The notes: generated from the sequence alone by a model not told the origin. DNA of 64,000 nucleotides from Paulownia fortunei (GCA_019321725.1 CM033119.1:558001-622000); one strand, 5' to 3'. Numbered from the stretch's first letter, positions 13,101 through 27,405 are shown. Numbers and translations: made by a program.

Positions 13101-16100
13101 CCTCAGCAGGAATTACACCCAATTTGAGGCTGCATTTGTGCTCATTTGCTGGACTATACACACCAATACTACCCTTGGTCATGTAGTGTGGGCTTCAAGG
13201 GTGCTTGGAGCATGGCAGATGCTTTTTAAGATTGCAGGTGGTTCTATACTCCAATTAAAGAATGGCCTTTTCTCATGCAGAATAGATGCATTGTAGAATG
13301 GCAAATAAAATCATGCGGATGATTTCGAGAAGTTGGGAAAGCAAATGAGTAAACTGTGTGCAAAATAGGTATCTGCAATAATTTGGCAAGTAATTGGGAA
13401 AGAATGGTATGCCAACAATGACCTAAATATTTTCTATTGAAAGTTGGACAAAGGACACGATCAAAGTGATTCGACTCCATGTTAACATGGACATTTACAT
13501 CCCAGTCTATGCATGTGATACACACTGTTCCATAAGAAGAAAAAGAGTGGCATGTAGCACACAGGGTAGGGTAGAGTTGAATAAGTAATTATCTGATGCA
13601 TAATCTACTACTGAAACCTGAGTGAGACTTAGACCTGTTTATCATGGAGGCTGTACCTACACCATAAAAAAGAATGTCCCATCCCTACAGCCCCTCTGCA
13701 CTAGTTTCTTTTTTCCAACAAAGAACTTCCAACATTTTTCTGTTCCACTTCATTAGGACCAAACAGAAACAAGGAAGGAAAAAAATGAAGTCAATCAAAG
13801 CAGGGACCATAAAAAAAAGTTTGAAAGTAGTTATTAGCATTTCTGAGGTCCTTCAAATATTGTGTGTATGTTTATGCTAGGTATTTTCATGGGATGAGTG
13901 TAGTTACTTTAGGAATTGATCTTGTTGATGACAGTGGCTGTGGGCGCTGTGGCTTGTTGTTGCTCATTATTATTGTTATTATAATTTTTCCAGCACAATG
14001 ATCTAAAGATGCGTCTAGCTTTACCCATATGTACGAATTTGTATGAAATGAGCTTATACGAGAAAGCCTTATTTCCAATAAGCTAATGAATTTGTTTATT
14101 ACAAATGAAATTTCAAAAAGAAATAGGAAATAGTTATCTTGAAATTGTTTGTGTTAGTGCCTATTGCTTACTTGTAAACTTCATTGCAGACACAACCTTA
14201 CCTGACGGGTGAAGTTTCACCACTGCATGACAATGTTTTGCACAGAATGACAGAAATAAGCTCTAAAGTTTTGGAAGTTAAAGAAGCTCTTCACAGATTG
14301 AATAGCTTGGAGATAAAGTTGAAGGTTCTCTCTGTCTCTGTCTCTCTGTCTGTCTCTGTCTCCCTCTCGTGGGAGTGCAGGAAGGCAAGTTGTGTGCATG
14401 CATGTCTGTGTAAATGAGAGCGTGTGCACAAGCTTGTGCATGCATTTATTCTTTGTGCTGTCTGTGTTTTGTACTATATTCGTGTGTACATGGGAGTGTG
14501 CCATCAATGCTTGCATGGAGCAAATATGATCAATGGGTATTACTTGAAGACTATTGATATATGATTGCAACCTACTTCCATGGTAGCTATGTGCCTTACA
14601 TGGAAGACAATTTTCTACGACTGAAATATTCTTGTGAATGGCCAACGAAGATATCTGGGCTTTCAACTTTATGCTTCATTTTGTTTATTAATCATGTTAC
14701 ATATTTTATAATACTCTCGGAGTTAAGCTGTTGATCTGGATCATTGTTAGCATTCTTATATTTCCATCTTCTGGTGCAGCCTCTAGTTTCTAAAATCATC
14801 TTCTTGACTTTGATTTCTTGGAAAAAGTTAACACATGTTCGCTACAAATAGACAACAGGTTTTATGTATGCATTAGGTAATGACTAGAACAATTGCTGAA
14901 CTTCTAACATTGTGTAATGGAGAATGGACCTTTCCCCTCTAACCATTATTGGTTTTCCCTGCATCACCCATATCAATTATGGCTGCAGCTTGGCAGCACT
15001 CTATGCATTTATAGCACATGCAGGGCTAAGATATTATATCCGTTACCTGCCCGAAGTGGACATCTAGAATTGGGTAACGCCTTACTACAGTGGCCCAAAA
15101 GGAGATGCAATGGAGCTCTATAATGCCTCCTTTTTTCCTCAAATTTAGTTATCTTTTTGTGGTTCAAAAAGTTGTTTTATTTACTAGCACTGAAGTTGGA
15201 GGTAGAAAAATTGACATCCCTGCAGCATTGGGCACGCATATCTCAGTGAGGTTAGATTGACAAAAATGAGGGTACTTAACTGATTCTTGTTTTTAGATTT
15301 ACTAAAGTATAACTTGGTCTTTGATAACGTTTAATTGAGAAGAAGATTCTGTTTTCAATAAGTAGCCACTATTTTGTAATTATCCTAAATGGATGGAAGA
15401 AATCTTATTTAAAATGAGGGATCATTGATTTAGCAGTTTAAATTACAGTGGCTACTGATTTAGAAAGATATGTTTCTCTTTGTTGTGGAAGAGATGACCT
15501 TTAATTGACTGTGCTAATAAATCCCTAGTTGTTCTTTTCAACTATTTATAGCAGGCCCCAGGGGAAGCATTGTTGCAGACTCAAACTTCAAATTCTCTCT
15601 TTTGGGCTGAAAAGCAACTATCCTTGGATTGCATCACAGATTTCATTCCACCTGTGGCTGAGCGTGTTTCTTTTGCAGCACTTCAACCTGTTTCAGGTAA
15701 TGTTTATTACCTTATAAGATGTTTACTGCCATTATTTATGGGTTACCAGGACACGTTCCTTATTTTATTTGACACTCCTTTTCCATTGTATATCAAATCC
15801 TTAAGTGGTCAAGAAACTTTCAATTCTTGGCAGTAATTTTGTTCTTAGACTTTGCAAATGAATGGGAACAGCTAAAATCTTTTGGAAATGATGTTATTGT
15901 GTTGGGCCTGTCATATGCATTATGTTGATGTTTGAAGAGCTTGTTCATATGCATATTGCGATTGAAAACATGCGCAGTTTATGTGGCATGTCTTTAATCA
16001 TTACTAACCCGTCTAATTCCAGCCTTCATTTATCATATTTAGTCCAGTTTCGCTGGGAAAAACTATGACCCGGATAGTATAAATTATTGTTGCAGCTGTG

Positions 16101-17573
16101 AGCCTTATCATAAAGAGCTCTTCAGCTAGTCCAGTTTCAGGCTAAAACACATTTTGTTTAAATTCAAGTCAGATAAAACGGTATTCAAATATCAAAAGCC
16201 AATGGATGTGATGTCCTACTTCAGTTGCTTACCAACATCCTTGCAAAAAACTAAATGAAAACACTGTCAATGAGACAGAATGTGCTCACAGATTACATAA
16301 TCTCTGCGCAAAGAAGTCAGTGAAGTCTGGTTTCATAGTTCAGCATAACCAACAATCACTGTGAATGTTCCTTCAGGAAGGAACATGTACCGCTGATTCA
16401 TCATGTTTTATTTCTGTGTCGTATTATGCTTTGATAAACTAAATAAAGTCTATGTACCAAAAAACATTGATAGAGGAACCAATATCTACTAAAAAAAGAT
16501 TTAAATATCCATAACACAAATGTTCTCACAAGAATGTCTAAACCAATTCAAAAGAAGAATTGCCAAACAGGCACCTATTGGCTTATATTTGAATCAGATT
16601 GTTGCTATACAAAGTGACAACATTAGTTAATGTGATCCTTTAATAAAGCATGCCGTGTGCTCCTATTCTTTCCAGTTTGGGGTTTGGGGCTCATGGCCAG
16701 TTGTCAATTTTCCTTTGGAACAATTTTATCTTTCTAGTTAAGTCCCGTACTTCTAGATATCTACTTGGTTGTATCTGTTGTTTCTGTATTCATAAGCAAG
16801 CCAAGTCAAATCTTCTGTTAACACAAGTGTGTGACATCTTCTGTTACAAAAAATCAATGACTGAACATGCATGTGACGACTTCATCCACTAACACAATAC
16901 CGTTTTAGTTCTCTCTGTCCATGTCCCAATTTGTCTCTCTCCACATCATAGCCAACCTTTTACACTATTTTTCACCCCCATATTCTTTGAATAGTTTATT
17001 GCAGCTCAACCAGTTCTCTTCTCTGTTCAGCTTTTATGTGAAGCATGTGTGCACTACAGGCCTTATACCTTATTTGCAGTAGAATTTGTAGGAACCATTG
17101 AAATTCTCTCTTTTACTTCTCTCCAGAAGTAACTGAGATGCAATTTTCACCCAGGTCCTCAGAAGAGGACTAAATTTAGTTACAGATAGTTTTGAGGCAC
17201 AAAGAAGCTAATGGATCCAACACATTTAATTGCTATATCATAGGAAACTAATTGTTTGCTTGAAAAGTAAACAAGAACTACTTAAGGTGCTAATCTTCTT
17301 CTGCTTTTGTATTTGATTGTGCTTTATTTTCAAATAGACTGCATTATATTCAAGTCAGACTCCTTAAGTGGATGCACTAAGTTCACATAGTTTTGACTTC
17401 CTCTAATGGCAGGTGCAGCTCCATCAGAATTGGTTAAGTTACAGAGAGAGAAGTTGACAGCAATGGATGTAACAGATACACTAGAAAGACTCGAGAAATC
17501 TATGGAACTAGCCAGAAACAATATCGCTACGATTGCAGCCAAGCTTGCTATTCAATCTCTAGAGATGCGTTAA
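4102..17573 (+). CDS. LON substrate-binding (N-terminal) domain protein, plastid-targeted type
   Basis: Seven coding exons: 4102-4296, 5483-5551, 7405-7524, 7601-7675, 14190-14324, 15555-15696 and 17413-17573, giving 298 residues. Every junction keeps frame. After a basic, Ser/Pro-rich start of about 60 residues resembling a chloroplast transit peptide, the protein shows the LON N-terminal fold: VLVPSEAKTLHLYEARYIAL, then SFAARYGCLVIIEKVERLEI and GALILIRGVGRVKVLEF. The C-terminal part is helical (LERLEKSMELARNNIATIAA). It matches the stand-alone plant LON-domain proteins annotated 'ATP-dependent protease La domain protein' (Arabidopsis At1g75460 and At1g19740 type, about 280 residues). There is no AAA+ ATPase and no Ser-Lys protease domain, so it is not a protease by itself; these proteins may bind substrates or partners, but the role is not known. 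Introns are large (6.5 kb for intron 4), and intron 4 hosts a separate MADS gene. The exon 5 donor, AAG|GTTCTC, is weak. Confidence 0.88.
4773..5246. repeat. Two-copy tandem duplication (241-bp unit) in LON intron 1
   Basis: The text beginning 'gaatccaagggattaagacc' occurs at 4773 and again at 5014, and homology continues through A-rich tracts to 'tgctttga(a/g)tc(t/c)ctaag'. Copies are about 85 percent identical by eye, so the duplication is not recent. Neither copy is coding: the open frames in it do not match between the two. Confidence 0.85.
8692..9240 (+). CDS. Type I (M-gamma, AGL80-like) MADS-box transcription factor
   Basis: A single-exon frame of 182 residues. The start at 8692 gives MVRSKIRYELIADERTRRET, the usual beginning of M-gamma MADS proteins; an upstream in-frame codon does not fit the family. 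The MADS domain (about residues 1-60) contains FKKRKTGLFKKLNELKTLC and then ACGIVINGDG, followed by the M-gamma-typical 'EVWP' (about 66-69). The rest is a Lys- and Glu-rich coiled-coil-like segment ending in a polar tail. There is no K-box, as expected for type I. Relatives such as AGL80 and PHERES1 act in the central cell and endosperm, so a reproductive role is likely but inferred. The gene is intronless, as is normal for the group, and lies wholly inside intron 4 of the LON-domain gene on the same strand. The frame has no stops or shifts, so it appears functional. Confidence 0.85.
   Translation: MVRSKIRYELIADERTRRETFKKRKTGLFKKLNELKTLCDVEACGIVINGDGIQSEVWPSSNAASQVIQKFINLPSSSQTNNMVDQTGFLRQNLSRVSKNLDKETRKVQSLEKELLLAECLTKEEVDVSNSHELHEMLRLLERKIGMVDRRIADIEPSSSNMVAGTKETNNEPHHGKGKQPL
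9819..10560 (-). pseudogene. Decayed LINE (non-LTR retrotransposon) fragment, zf-RVT region
   Basis: Read on the minus strand from about 10560 downward, broken frames together spell the C-terminal zinc-binding region of plant LINE reverse transcriptases. 10372-10554 gives a segment ending AWEFFRTSNAEVSWH; directly after it comes a stop and then VIWFPKHVRKPSFIAWL (about 10324-10375). After a frame change, EMLHTQDRLLQFVKI follows, then a stop and CLFCRDYIEDHDHLF with the C-x2-C...H zinc ligands (about 10204-10240). Finally 9819-10112 covers the tail (WICSQTVDYNFLNLVSKLIF). At least two stops and one frameshift rule out function. The polymerase and endonuclease parts are not seen. It lies in LON intron 4, antisense to the host gene, about 580 bp downstream of the MADS gene. 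Confidence 0.8.
12301..12360. repeat. Short imperfect hairpin in LON intron 4
   Basis: 'gtatgttttgttttatttt' at 12301-12319 pairs with 'aaaataaaatcaaacatac' at the far end (about 17 of 19 positions), with a loop of about 22 bases. It may be part of a small DNA transposon; the flanks (12360-12535) have runs of 'cattccctaatac'-like text, but no complete element could be bounded. Confidence 0.35.
14325..14369 (+). repeat. TCTCTG/TC microsatellite abutting the LON exon 5 donor
   Basis: The intron starts GTTCTCTCTG and continues as an irregular (TCTCTG)n/(TC)n tract to about 14369. The repeat begins at the splice site itself, so donor positions +3 to +6 (TCTC) are repeat sequence rather than the usual AAGT. 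Confidence 0.75.
14924..15148 (+). other. Open-looking relic in LON intron 5 (unrecognised)
   Basis: One frame of 74 codons plus a stop has a single internal TAG at 15065-15067. It contains a hydrophobic stretch (GCSLAALYAFIAHAGLRYYI) and then NWVTPYYSGPKGDAMELYNA. I do not recognise the protein. It may be a fragment of an inserted coding sequence or chance. It does not join the LON reading frame and is not part of that gene. Confidence 0.2.
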
Positions 17574-18680
17574 GGATTGTAAAGTTGAAACTTCTGTATC
17601 TCAATACGAGGCCACAATACAGCATGGCATGTATATAAAAATGTTATAGGAACAGCTACAAACATTGTTGGAGTAAATGCCAAAATCCCACAAATGAAAG
17701 TTTGATGGAAGTTATGTCTCGTTTGCCCGTTCGCCCGCCCTTCAGGCATTGGATTCTCACCAATATTTGCGATATTTCACATGAATAATATTCTTCAATT
17801 TAAGTTGTAATTAATTGAGAATGTTTAATTTCATAAGTAGTTATATTACTAGACAATAAATAAATTAGTTCATTGTCGTTCCATAATACAATGCTAATTC
17901 TATAATAAAAATGATCTTACTTTATTATCCACTTAAAAGGAATATTTAGCTTTAATTAATCAGATAATTAATAACAACACAAAATTAATATATTTGATTA
18001 ATTGCTATTTGTCAAGAAGTAACAAATTAAATTAATTAATAATAAAAATTAACTAATTATAAACCTAATAATTAATTAATTGACCAACTCATTAATTGTC
18101 AAATAACTTGATTATTATTAGGTAAAATATTCAATTAGTAATGAAATTAGAAAAAAAAAACAAAACAGGTAATTAAATGTCAAAATTTGTTGCCTCCGTT
18201 TTCATAGGTTTGGAGGTTTAGTCTAATCCTTAGATATGAGAAGCGTATCAGATCCACCGACTTTAAATATATAGACAGTGAGAATTTAAATGGGCCTGGG
18301 TCTGTGAACCTGGTTTTGGGCTTAGGGTTTTGAGGAAATTTCGTGGGTTTTTGAGAGGCATAGTCCATTCACAGGCCTACCTTCCAGCTTCACTGCATTT
18401 CCCTCTGCAGTCCGCCGTCTCCCTACTACTATTGTTCTGTATCCGGTCCGCCATCTCCACCATATACCACAGCGGCGGCGCTACCCACGCAAATAAATAA
18501 ACACAAGAAAAAAACAGTAAGAATAGTAAGAAAGCTGTCCCACACCGCCATTCCGGTCCGAGTCCGCGGCAACACAAGGTGAGAAACCGTTTATGGTTAA
18601 TTTTATGTGAGTTGCTGTCAGTTGTTTGTGGTTCTGTTGTTAAAAACCACAAAAAAAAATTTGCATCAGCATCTGCTACG
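17574..18680. other. Intergenic region between LON gene and UTP14
   Basis: 17574-17760 is the probable LON 3' untranslated region. 17780-18180 is very AT-rich with many TTAATTAA-like words and no coding signal. 18180-18680 is the UTP14 promoter and leader. A possible leader intron starts at GTGAGA (18579) and could end at the CAG at 18667-18669, just before the start codon; this is a guess from splice-like words only. Confidence 0.55.
18291..18330 (+). promoter_or_regulatory. Site II elements and telo-box upstream of UTP14
   Basis: TGGGCC at 18291-18296, TGGGCT at 18317-18322 and TTAGGGTTT (complement of the telo-box AAACCCTAA) at 18322-18330 lie 350-390 bp before the start codon. Telo-box plus site II is the known promoter signature of plant ribosomal-protein and ribosome-biogenesis genes (site II is bound by TCP factors). 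Position and pairing fit UTP14. Confidence 0.65.
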
Positions 18681-21600
18681 ATGATGGCGGAGAAGAAGGG
18701 AAAGTCCAGGGATGAAATCACTCAAAGTCGTAGGAAAGAGAGAGAATTTAAGAACAAGAAGAGAAAAAAATTGAGCTCTAATAATAAGAATAAAAAGGAG
18801 GAAGCTCGTGAGAAGAGGCCTCGGCGTGGGCCTCGTCTGCCAAATGCTTTGCAGAAGGAGCTTAATCTGTTCAACCGTACCGGCGAGGGAGAGGATGGTG
18901 ATGAAGATATTGATTTTGATGATGCAGTTGGGAATGACGTGTATGAATATGAAGAAGGTATTCCAGAGGAGGAATCCAAGAAGAATAGGCGGTTTGACCC
19001 TGTTGAAAACTACCAGTTTGAGCTTCCTAAGGATTTTGAGGTCTCTCTCTCTCTCTGTATATTTACACACACACATTATATATATATATGTATGTTCGAA
19101 ACACAAACACAAAAACATGTGAAATTCCCATTGTGCTTAGTTGTTATCTTTTATTCATAGGATTGGAAGGTCGCATCTGATGAAGGCGAGGACGACGATG
19201 ATGAGGATAATCCCAAAGGAGATGACAACGAGAACGAATATGAGGGAAGGCATGCCAGGATGTTGGAAGAGATTACTGGACTTCCTAGTGACGCTTTTGG
19301 AGGTATTTTTCTGTCTTGCAATTCTCCCTGTTAACTTGGTAGTGCAAGTGATCTTGTCTAAATATAAGGGTTTATTGGTTCTTAAAAGCCAGAAGCTTCA
19401 AACAGATGACTTCCTGATATGTAGTTCCATGGCTTTAGAATTATGAAATCAGGCATATTCCTTTCTTTCTAGGATTAAAAACTGGTTTATTTTGGCTTTA
19501 CAGCATATATCTATCTTCCATGAGGCTACACTGGCGCATCATCCCTATAGTAAAAAAAAAATAAAAATATCCATTTAAGTCTGATTCAAAAATTTCAATG
19601 CATCTTTTAAGAAGATGACCATTGAGACAGCCTTTTTTCTTTTTTTCGGTGAGTAAGTTAATTGTATTAGTAACCAAGAAACAACAAGTACATCAAAACC
19701 ATATGGAAAGCACAAGACCTTGTTGCAAGCTTTGCAGAACTCTCTGCATGTTAAAATGGCAGCTTGTGACTATTTAGAAGTGAAGAGTGAAAAAATAGCA
19801 GGAAGAAGATGTTTATTCTTTAAAGAGGACTGGACAAGAAGCCAACTTCATGGCGCTAAAATTCAAAATTTTGTCCATCTTTAGGGCAACTTCGTCGTCA
19901 TGGAGTCCAAATATTGACCCCCCATTAGGCTTAATGGGTGATACTGTGTTTTTTGTCTCCCTCCCTCTCTTTGTATTGTATTATATGCATATGTATATAC
20001 ATATATCTTTGTGTGTGTAACATGTGTTTATAAGTGACTAGTTTGTCTCTTTGATGGTCATTGTTTATTATACATCGCCTGGTTTTGAAACCATTTTGCC
20101 AGAACTAACCAAATGTGCGTCCCAAATCCTAGGTAGAAAGAAGAAAGATTTCATCGTATCTGAGGCATATCCAGAGTCTGAATATAATCCTAGTAGTGAT
20201 ATTCTTGATGGTTATGGCCGGATTAGCATTCAGGACCTTCTGGACCCACTGCATGGCAAGTCGGGCTTCAGCAAACTTAGGAAGAGCTTGCACCGGATGG
20301 AGAAAAAGTCTATTCCCACTCTCGCACCGCTTCCCAAGCCAGATCAAGAGAGATTGGAGCGAAAGGCAGCTTATGAACAATCCAAGAAGGACATTACCAA
20401 GTGGGAACCTTTGGTCAAGAGGAACAGAGAGGCACCTACTTTGTATTTTGATGAAGATGTGGACTTGGGATTTTCAACTATAGGAGCAATTGCTTCTGAA
20501 TTTGAACCAAGAACTGATTTTGAGAAGAAAATTGCTTCCTTGGTCAACCAAAATGAAGTTGTTGAAGCTCACAAAAAAGATGGTGCCAGGCTTCTTGAAC
20601 TGAACAAGGTATGGAGGTCATATAAATCCCTAGTTAGCCTTAATTTATATCCTCGATCCACCTGATTTTTCTTTATTATACTCTTCTTTCATGTTCTTCC
20701 CTAGTAAAAACAGTGTAAATGATTGTGCAATCAGCAATTATTTTATGGATGATATGTGGCAGATATCCGTGGAAGAAGTGATGGATAGACAGGAACGGCT
20801 TGCGAAAATGCGTAGTCTTCTTTTTCGTCACGAAATGAAGGCAAAACGAATTAAAAAGATAAAGTCCAAAACCTATCATCGGTTGTTGAAAAAAGACAGA
20901 AAAAAGGCAGCAGAAGTTGCAATTCAAATGGATCCAGAAGCTGCTAAGGAACAGGCAATGATGCAAGAATTCAAAAGGGCTGAGGTAATTTGATATTAAT
21001 TCATATTCGGCTTTTATTTCTGATCTTTTCTTGGTTCTGAAGAATCTGTATTGCATTTACTTGATTCCCTGCAGGAACGTATGACTCTAAAACACAAAAA
21101 CAGCTCCAGATGGGCAAAGCGAATCTTACAACGTGGTCTCAAGGTCCAAGATGAAGCAACTCGAGAAGCTTTTGGTGAACAGCTTAATCAACATGCTGCT
21201 TTGACTAGAAAAATGAATTCTGTGAAAGAAAGCAGTAGAAGTGATGAGAGCAGCGATGGCGATGTCAGTGATGACGTGTTGGCCGGTTCAGACCAGGATA
21301 TTACATCGAAACTGATAATGAAGGCCAAGGAGAAGACACTTAAAGCATTAGAAGAAGATGAAGAATTACCTAAGTCGGGAGTGCTTTCTTTACCTTTCAT
21401 GGTAATTTTGGTGCATCTTTGCATATCTTCACTTGCCCCTTTAAAATTATGGAGATTTGAAAATTGAGAGTCACTATGATGATTGACATGCTGTTTCAAT
21501 CTTCTGACACTTTAGGTAATTGTAATTGAAATAATTGCCAATCGTCAGGTGATGAAATTGATCAAATGTGATCTTTTGCTTTTGCTTTGTGCAGGTGCGT

Positions 21601-24248
21601 GGGCTAAAAAAGAGAAAAGAGGCTGCTGATGAAGAAGCAAAGCTTGCCCTTGAAGAGTATGAATCATCATTGAAGCAGTTGGAAGATAAAAGTGCGTCAG
21701 GAAGTCATGACAGAGGTGCCTCAAGTGGTAGGAGGGTTTTTGGTGTTCCCAAAATGGTGGTTAATGAAACAAGAAAGAAGGAAAAATCGGATAACTACTA
21801 TGGCAATAGTGATAGTGAAAATGATGTTGAGGCCAAGGAAGACGATGTTATTGAACATAATCAAAATGATAAATCTCTAAGAGAGACAGACATTGACCCT
21901 AATCTACTTCGAGAAGAGTTTGACATCAGTCATGCTTCCATATTTAAGGTGATAATCTTCCTCATCTTCTCTCTCCCCTTAATTAAATTATAAATATTTC
22001 AGTCTGATCAAACGGTTTAAGAATTGATTCTGTGTGGCATGTGCTAGAGAGAAAATGTGAATAGGAGAATTCATTTGTCATGAGGATTAGCAATTTATTC
22101 TGAGTATGTTGGTTACCGAAAAAATGACACCATGGGATTCAAGTCATGGCTTGAAAGCCAGATTTCTGGACATTCCTGCTATATGCCCCAGTTCTCACAG
22201 AAAATTGAATGGTTATATTGGCATTTTCATCTGTCTTAAATCAGGGCCATGCAATTTGGTTGGTCTTAATGCTTCTCCTGCGCTCTTATTCTATTGAGAT
22301 TCAGGAACTTTTTTGGTAATATAGGGTAGTTGTGAATGTAACATTTGTATTAGGTTCCAGAAATCTTTGGGGATGTATCTAAGTTTATATCTTTGTCTTT
22401 TTTTTGGATCTCTGACTCTTTGTCTTCTGATTCCATGTTTTCTTAAATGTAATTATTGCTGATTTTCAGAGCTTTGGAGACGCTGAAGACCCTGAGCCCA
22501 AGACAACTTATGAGGTTGCTTTTTTGGCTTCTGATTCATGGAAAAAGGTTAGCTTTTGTTTAGGATTTTGTTTCTATTTCTTACACATTGAAACTTACTG
22601 CATTAAATATTAACCAACGTTGTGGCTGATGAATAGATAAGGCGATCATCAGATGCTATTAAACAGACTGAAGACAGCAACAATGGTCGCAAGGCTAAAG
22701 TAACTATAGGAACAATGAAACATGATCGGAATATTGAGGTTTTTCCTGTTCATATGTAATTCATATGCCCCATCTTCCTGACTAGCAAATGTGTAATTGT
22801 GTTTTTCTTTTTTGAAATTATCAGCAGGAAAATGATGATGATAGTGACACAGATAGTGGTGGGGAAATGGTGGATGGAATTTTATCTTCTGGCCCTAAGC
22901 CTACTTATGAACTTCCATCTCAAGCCGAACTCATACAACGTGCTTTCGCTGGTGATGATGTTGAAGAAGATTTTGAGAAAGATAAAGAGGCCATCTTAAA
23001 TGAGGAAAATCCAGAACCTGAAAAGCCTGTTTTACTTCCTGGCTGGGGTCAATGGACTGACATACAAAAAAAGAAAGGTTTACCTTCTTGGATGCTGGAA
23101 GAGCATGAGATGGCGAAAAAGAAAAGGGTAGAATCTCTGAAGAAGAGGAAGGATGCACATCTTAATAATGTCATCATCTCAGAGAAGTTGGATAGAAAGG
23201 TTAGTCTGTCTTTTGTTTTGTTTAATTCTTGAAAAATGCATGCTTTATCTGTGTGAATCAGCTATGTGTCAGCCAGATGGTTAGTGGCCTACTTATTCCA
23301 TACTAAGGATGTCTTTGGAGGAGGGTGAAGATGGTGGATAAGTAAGGTAGAAAGAACAAAGGAGTATTTTTAACTACCACCATTTTTGTTGGAGGGAGAG
23401 AAAGGAAGACGAATAAGGTGGAAAGTCATTTTCCTTATTTGTCTTAGTGACATGCAGTGTATTTTCAATCATGTATCATTATGATTATGCTGTTCTCCTT
23501 ACAGAATTTGCTGTCCTATTCTCCTACCATCATACCAAATAAGAGAGTTTTTGTTCCCAAATAAGTGATGATAAGGTGGAAAACATGTTTAAACTTCTTT
23601 TCTCTTCCATATGCTTTTCCTTCAAACCAAACATAATCTGATACAGGAAATGGGATTTCTGGTTTTAGTGTTGCTTCGTCTTGTGGAAATGATTCGGGAC
23701 CTTGCATTCTGAAGTTAGAGTTCTTGCCAATCCTTATAATTTGTTATTGTGGTATTGGGCATTTGTTGTTGACTCGTTGCTTTAATATTATTTTGTTATT
23801 ATAGGCTGAAAAACTGCATACAAAGACACTGCCTTATCCTTACACATCCAAGGAAGTTTTTGAACAAAGTATTCGGATGCCAATTGGACCAGAATTTAAT
23901 CCTGCCACTGCTATTGGAGCTCTGAACCGTCCAGAGGTGCATTTCTGAAATTTAAGTTTTTATATTATTCTTTGCATCATCCCATTAGTTTAAAGTAAGC
24001 CCTAATATACCTTGCTTCCTGACTCCTGAGCCATCTTAGAAAAATTAAGGTTTCATTTTGTTGTAAATTGCTCATTTTTTATTGTTTCTGGACAGGTGGT
24101 GAAGAAATCTGGTGTTATCATCAAACCAATCAAATACGAGGATATGAGTATCCGTGAGAGAGCTGAAATCCATAAGCGCAATGGTCAAAACCAAAGAAAG
24201 GGTAAAGATAAAAATCGATCAATGAAAAAGTTGACTGCTAAGGTGTAA
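18681..24248 (+). CDS. UTP14: U3 snoRNA-associated protein UTP14 (small-subunit processome)
   Basis: Eleven coding exons: 18681-19040, 19161-19302, 20133-20608, 20763-20984, 21075-21401, 21595-21948, 22470-22547, 22637-22738, 22825-23199, 23805-23936 and 24096-24248. They sum to 906 residues with frame kept throughout, near the usual size of plant UTP14. The start chosen is MMAEKKGKSRDE; the frame is open further upstream but that part is not family-like. Visible features: a very basic N-terminus (about 1-55), acidic stretches (about 70-100 and 120-155), the Utp14 core around FSKLRKSLHRMEKKSIPTLA and KIKSKTYHRLLKKDRKKAAE, and the conserved C-terminal LLPGWGQWTD before PSWMLEEHEMAKKKR. Utp14 proteins act in the nucleolus in the U3 processome and in yeast activate the helicase Dhr1 during 18S rRNA maturation (family knowledge). 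Exon 1 has a weak donor (GAG|GTCTCT) running into a (TC)n tract. Exon 9 has a NAGNAG acceptor (22822-22827), so 22825 or 22828 may be its first base. Confidence 0.92.
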
Positions 24249-25322
24249 AAGCAATGTTTTGGCGGAATATATTGGAATATCTTTATTTTGTATTATCATT
24301 ACGTGTTCTATAGGTATTGAACATGTGATTTTTGTCTTAAAACAAAATTTTGTAGACAATTTATTATTATGTGAGAAGAGTGTATCCATTGTCGACCTAA
24401 TGAAGCATTTACGTTCAAACCATGTTACCAAGAACTGGTGCTGCTGCAATGGCAGAGGAGCCCGGATTGCATTGCACCTGGAGATCAAATGATCCGTAAT
24501 AGCCTAACATTCTTGCATATACATTAGGGATCAATTTTAACTGACAAATTTGAGGCCTAAGGAATTCATGCATATTCGTCTGGCATTTCTTTTCGAGTAA
24601 AGAGCGAAAGAAATTTAACATCAACACAGTATGATCATTAGGAGTGTAAGGTAACATTAACATGTAACATTTAGAATCTAATGAAATCTAACTAGTTAGC
24701 AAGCAAAGAGTACAATAGTGAAGATGGTGTTTGGTACCACTCAAACATTGGATCTTAGGCATGTGCCTTACCATTGATCCAGGCATCCTTTAAGGCGTTA
24801 AGGACGCACTGGAGATTCCTCGACCCATTTAGCACAATATGACATGCTTAGCATCAACTAGCTATGTTATTTAGACACAGCTATCTTCAAGATTTCGTGT
24901 GGAGTGCAGGATCATTCTTTTGGTGGCTTATTCCAACTCTTATTCCAACTAACCTCTCAGCCTGCCAGCCTCCAAGTTTCAATTCTGTTGTTTGAAAGAG
25001 TACGCCTGGGAGGGGGTTTTGGCTGAGAGAACTAAATAGAAATCTAATGAAACCCAAAAAGATCAGATAGAAGATAGCTTAGCATTCAAAAACATTCCGT
25101 AAAACCATAACAGCTTAATACTTTTGAAAAATATAATATCCAGACTTCATACTCTGTAATCATCAAAAACCATATGAAAGATTCAACAAGATACCAGCAA
25201 AAACTTGAACGTTTATACCAAGGGAAATGTATTCTCAATACAACCTCTAACATCAGGTTCAATGGGCACAAAGCAAACAAAAAATAACAAAATCAGATCT
25301 AAGAATTTGAAAAGTGCTGCTT
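24249..25322. other. Convergent intergenic region between UTP14 and RPL6
   Basis: The two genes face each other tail to tail, and this 1.07 kb holds both 3' untranslated regions. The open frames here on both strands are short and overlap one another, and none resembles a known protein. I see no repeat or RNA gene. Confidence 0.55.
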
Positions 25323-27335
<2,013 letters not shown>

Positions 27336-27405
27336 TTCAGCAGCTCTCACTGTGCGTTGTGTGCGCTGTGTGCGTGAGAGAGCAGGCGAGATGAGAAATG
27401 AGGAT

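Noticed and set aside
13000..13296. 98-codon open frame in LON intron 4
   Set aside because: No recognisable motif, no start context, no splice partners; looks random.
18666..19118. 150-codon minus-strand open frame opposite UTP14 exon 1
   Set aside because: Antisense of a Lys/Glu-rich exon and partly intron; no domain and no splice logic.
23290..23640. Possible MITE in a UTP14 intron
   Set aside because: Repeated 'aataaggtgga' and 'aagtgatgataaggtgg' words and a 'caaaccaaac' end suggest an element, but paired termini and a target duplication could not be shown.
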